Positions 62,001 through 64,000 of a stretch of 64,000 nt of DNA are shown here, piece after piece. Made by a program: the position numbers and the translations under genes. Source of the DNA: Brachyhypopomus gauderio. Taxonomy: Eukaryota > Chordata > Actinopteri > Gymnotiformes > Hypopomidae. Below the pieces are notes generated by a model, which made no database searches, was not told the origin of the DNA, and saw only the letters and a list, made by a program, of their open reading frames with translations. Location of the stretch: NCBI RefSeq assembly GCF_052324685.1, contig NC_135221.1:7113375-7177374 (forward strand). Direction: 5' to 3'. The number at the start of each line of letters is the position of its first letter. Position 1 is the first letter of the stretch.

Positions 62001-64000
62001 ATCTTGTTTATTGGCCTTTAACATGTCAAACGATGCAGAGGTTATAGTTAACTTAAGCATGGAAGATTAGAAAAGAAAAATAAAGCTCCACCAGCCACTG
62101 CTGTGACTCCTTTGGGGAACCTGAAGGCCAACCGGTTAACGTTGGCAGTTGGGAGCTTTGGTTGGTCCAGTCAGGTTAGTCTAACTCGTTGTGTCACTTT
62201 GGCATCGCCTCCTGTGTTCAAGTTCTGGCATGGCGGTGCGTGTGGGTTTGGCTCTGGGGTTCCTGCTCCTTTGTATGCTCCGTGTAAAGTTTTTGTGTTA
62301 CTTATCTGTTTCTTATATGACCGGCGAAGGGTTTTTGTCTGCCAAAGCATCTGTGATAACCCACCCCTTAGCGGATTATTGCTGAGGGGTTTCAAAACTG
62401 TGACTCTATAACCGTATGAGCAAAGAATGCTTTTTTCATTGTATAATAATGGATAGAGCCCTGCTGTATGGTTATAATGTAGAGTCATCATGTGCTATCG
62501 ATGAGGGTGTCCCAGAACTGTGGTCAAACATTATTTTCTGCAGTGGTAATTCATCCTCGGTCCTCATGTATGCGTTTCCCTGAGCAATGGCATTATTAAG
62601 CACATTGAGGGTATTTGTTATTGGAATGTTAGCTTTGGCTTGTTCATATCTACATGTTTTCTAGGGCCTCTGCAATAGGAGTAGTGAGTCATTTGATATG
62701 AGAGGATTTGGTGCCATAATTGCACTACAGCACCATGATAACATATTACTCATAATCTGTACTGGCTGGGAAGCTGCCCTGTGCACATCCTCAGGGCTCG
62801 TGTGTTGTAGAACTCCAATGAGGCCGGCTTCTGCCCATGGCTCGCATTACAACCTTGTAAGAAAGACGTGAACACAGCTATGTGATTGATGTAGGAGAGC
62901 TTGCGTTCGCCTGCCTCCTGTCAGAATGCACGTGGTGTGTGTGTGTGTGTGTGTGGGGGGGGGGGTCGTTCTCGTAGCCTCTGTAAGGGACGGCAGGGTT
63001 GGTGTTGTCTTCTGCTGCCCGGATGATTCTTCCAGGGCTGGTCAAAATGACAGTCCCGTTGATGAGATGCTGTTACTGATCGAATATTTCAGGCAGTCAA
63101 ACTGGGTTTTTTAGCTGATGTGCTACCTTTCCCTCCAACAGGATGATGTAGGCAGAGCACAGGCAGAGTGAGAGGGATGAAATGGAGAGGGATGACTAAT
63201 CCAGATTAGAGGAACAGTATGTAAATGTTCAAGTGTAGCTCAATGAAGCAACATGACTCTCTTTTTCACATACAGGCAGAATTTTTTATTACAAGTAAAA
63301 GTAGGACAAGCACACAGTTACTTTTATTATGTGGGGATGTGTGAAAATCCTCATTAGTCCTTAGAATGTAAATGAATGAAGTTACTGTAGCAAATACCAA
63401 TGAATAATGTAAGTCAGCTCTTTGAAACTCCCATGTATTGACCTTAGATGTACCCATGCAAGTATTCTAAGTTGCATTATTACCATTAAGTTATCCAAAC
63501 AATTTCATAGGAAACGAAAATGCTGAACAGTTTTGAGCAGATCTGTGGGTTCCTGAAGTGTGCTACTTCCTCTCATGTCAGACGTCACCATTCAGCAAGA
63601 GCACTCTCTTTTCCCGTCCTTATCTCGGGAGTTTATCTCGGGACTTTCCGTGAAGAATGTGCTCAACTATGCTGTCACGCTGGCTCCCCTTCAGAATGAT
63701 CCCGCAGATACTGCAGGTCTTTTAGTTTGCTTCCAGACAGGACCACATGTTAGCCAGTCAGATGCGCTGCCGATTAGTTTGGAGAAGGTGGATTCCTCGG
63801 AACATGGCACATTGAGCGAGCACCATTCTGATGAGGAAGCTGTTTTTATGAGAGCCAATGTAGGATCACACCCTCCTAGAAGGCTCTAGAAGGCTGTGCA
63901 ACTGTTCCATGATCAGAAACTGGGATCTCGTTCCAGATCCTTAAGGATCCTTAAGTAGATCATGGTAGATCTGCGGTTACCTGGAGATATAATGAACATT
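59016..64000 (+). other. Presumed first intron of the right-hand gene
   Basis: This 5-kb stretch shows no EGF-like, discoidin, link or immunoglobulin exon that I can recognise. It contains poly(C) tracts (about 60463-60473 and 60856-60870), a CCCCCG repeat (61794-61817), a GT then G run (about 62935-62966) and many short frames without family signatures. Confidence 0.45.
61794..61817. repeat. (CCCCCG)n short tandem repeat
   Basis: Four units of the hexamer CCCCCG lie in the presumed first intron of the right-hand gene. The minus strand has four runs of five G separated by single C, a strong quadruplex pattern. Confidence 0.9.

Noticed and set aside
62191-62385. Signal-like frame (MAVRVGLALGFLLLC)
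   Set aside because: It is short, has no donor or family match and lies in a region with several random frames; it was not strong enough to list as a gene.
63560-63889. 109-codon frame near the right edge
   Set aside because: It has no recognisable domain, and no acceptor or donor logic ties it to the signal-peptide exon.

Overview
The window is vertebrate nuclear DNA, almost certainly from a teleost fish. Genes are split into short exons with GT/AG introns, CA/TA/CT microsatellites are very dense, and Tc1-like transposons, hAT-type MITEs and L2/R2-like LINE fragments of fish type are present. The encoded proteins (fish-type PDIA3, CKMT1, AEN, RLBP1 and ABHD2) point the same way. I cannot name the species; an ostariophysan is a guess only.

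Layout from left to right. (1) 2-11261, plus strand: the last five recognisable exons of a gene I cannot name, whose 5' part lies outside the window. Its introns hold a TA-flanked Tc1-like element (6048-7800, with a LINE piece inside it) and a 22-bp minisatellite (9788-10658). (2) 14455-20026, minus strand: pdia3, complete in 13 exons, with a degenerate Tc1 copy and a perfect 17-bp hairpin in one intron. (3) 22065-24014, plus strand: an intronless, intact PABPC1-type poly(A)-binding protein, most likely a retrogene, with a shifted C-terminal tail. (4) 29441-34084, minus strand: ckmt1, complete in nine coding exons. (5) 34100-40300: a gene-poor stretch with a 47/48-bp minisatellite, a well-preserved Tc1-like element (38061-39210) and long CA/TA tracts. 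(6) 40995-42555, plus strand: aen, complete, with an upstream non-coding exon. (7) 45150-47496, plus strand: rlbp1, complete in seven exons. (8) 51320-56406, minus strand: abhd2, complete in nine coding exons. (9) 58931-59015, plus strand: a signal-peptide first exon, probably mfge8, with the remaining exons not found in the window.

The right half (aen, rlbp1, abhd2, then a divergent secreted gene) matches the order and relative strands of human 15q26.1, where RLBP1 and ABHD2 converge and ABHD2 and MFGE8 diverge. The pdia3 and ckmt1 pair matches human 15q15.3. The fish window therefore joins blocks that are far apart on human chromosome 15. The genes do not form one pathway: they cover ER glycoprotein folding (PDIA3), mRNA poly(A) binding (PABPC), mitochondrial phosphocreatine production (CKMT1), p53-linked DNA/RNA degradation (AEN), 11-cis-retinoid handling in retina (RLBP1) and a membrane lipid hydrolase (ABHD2).

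I saw no CRISPR array, operon or clearly new multigene system. The observations most worth checking are the PABPC1 retrogene with its one-base frame change, the long UG tract that stands in for a polypyrimidine tract in abhd2, candidate ERSE and p53 sites at pdia3 and aen, two hAT MITEs with exact 8-bp target duplications, and the unnamed first gene.
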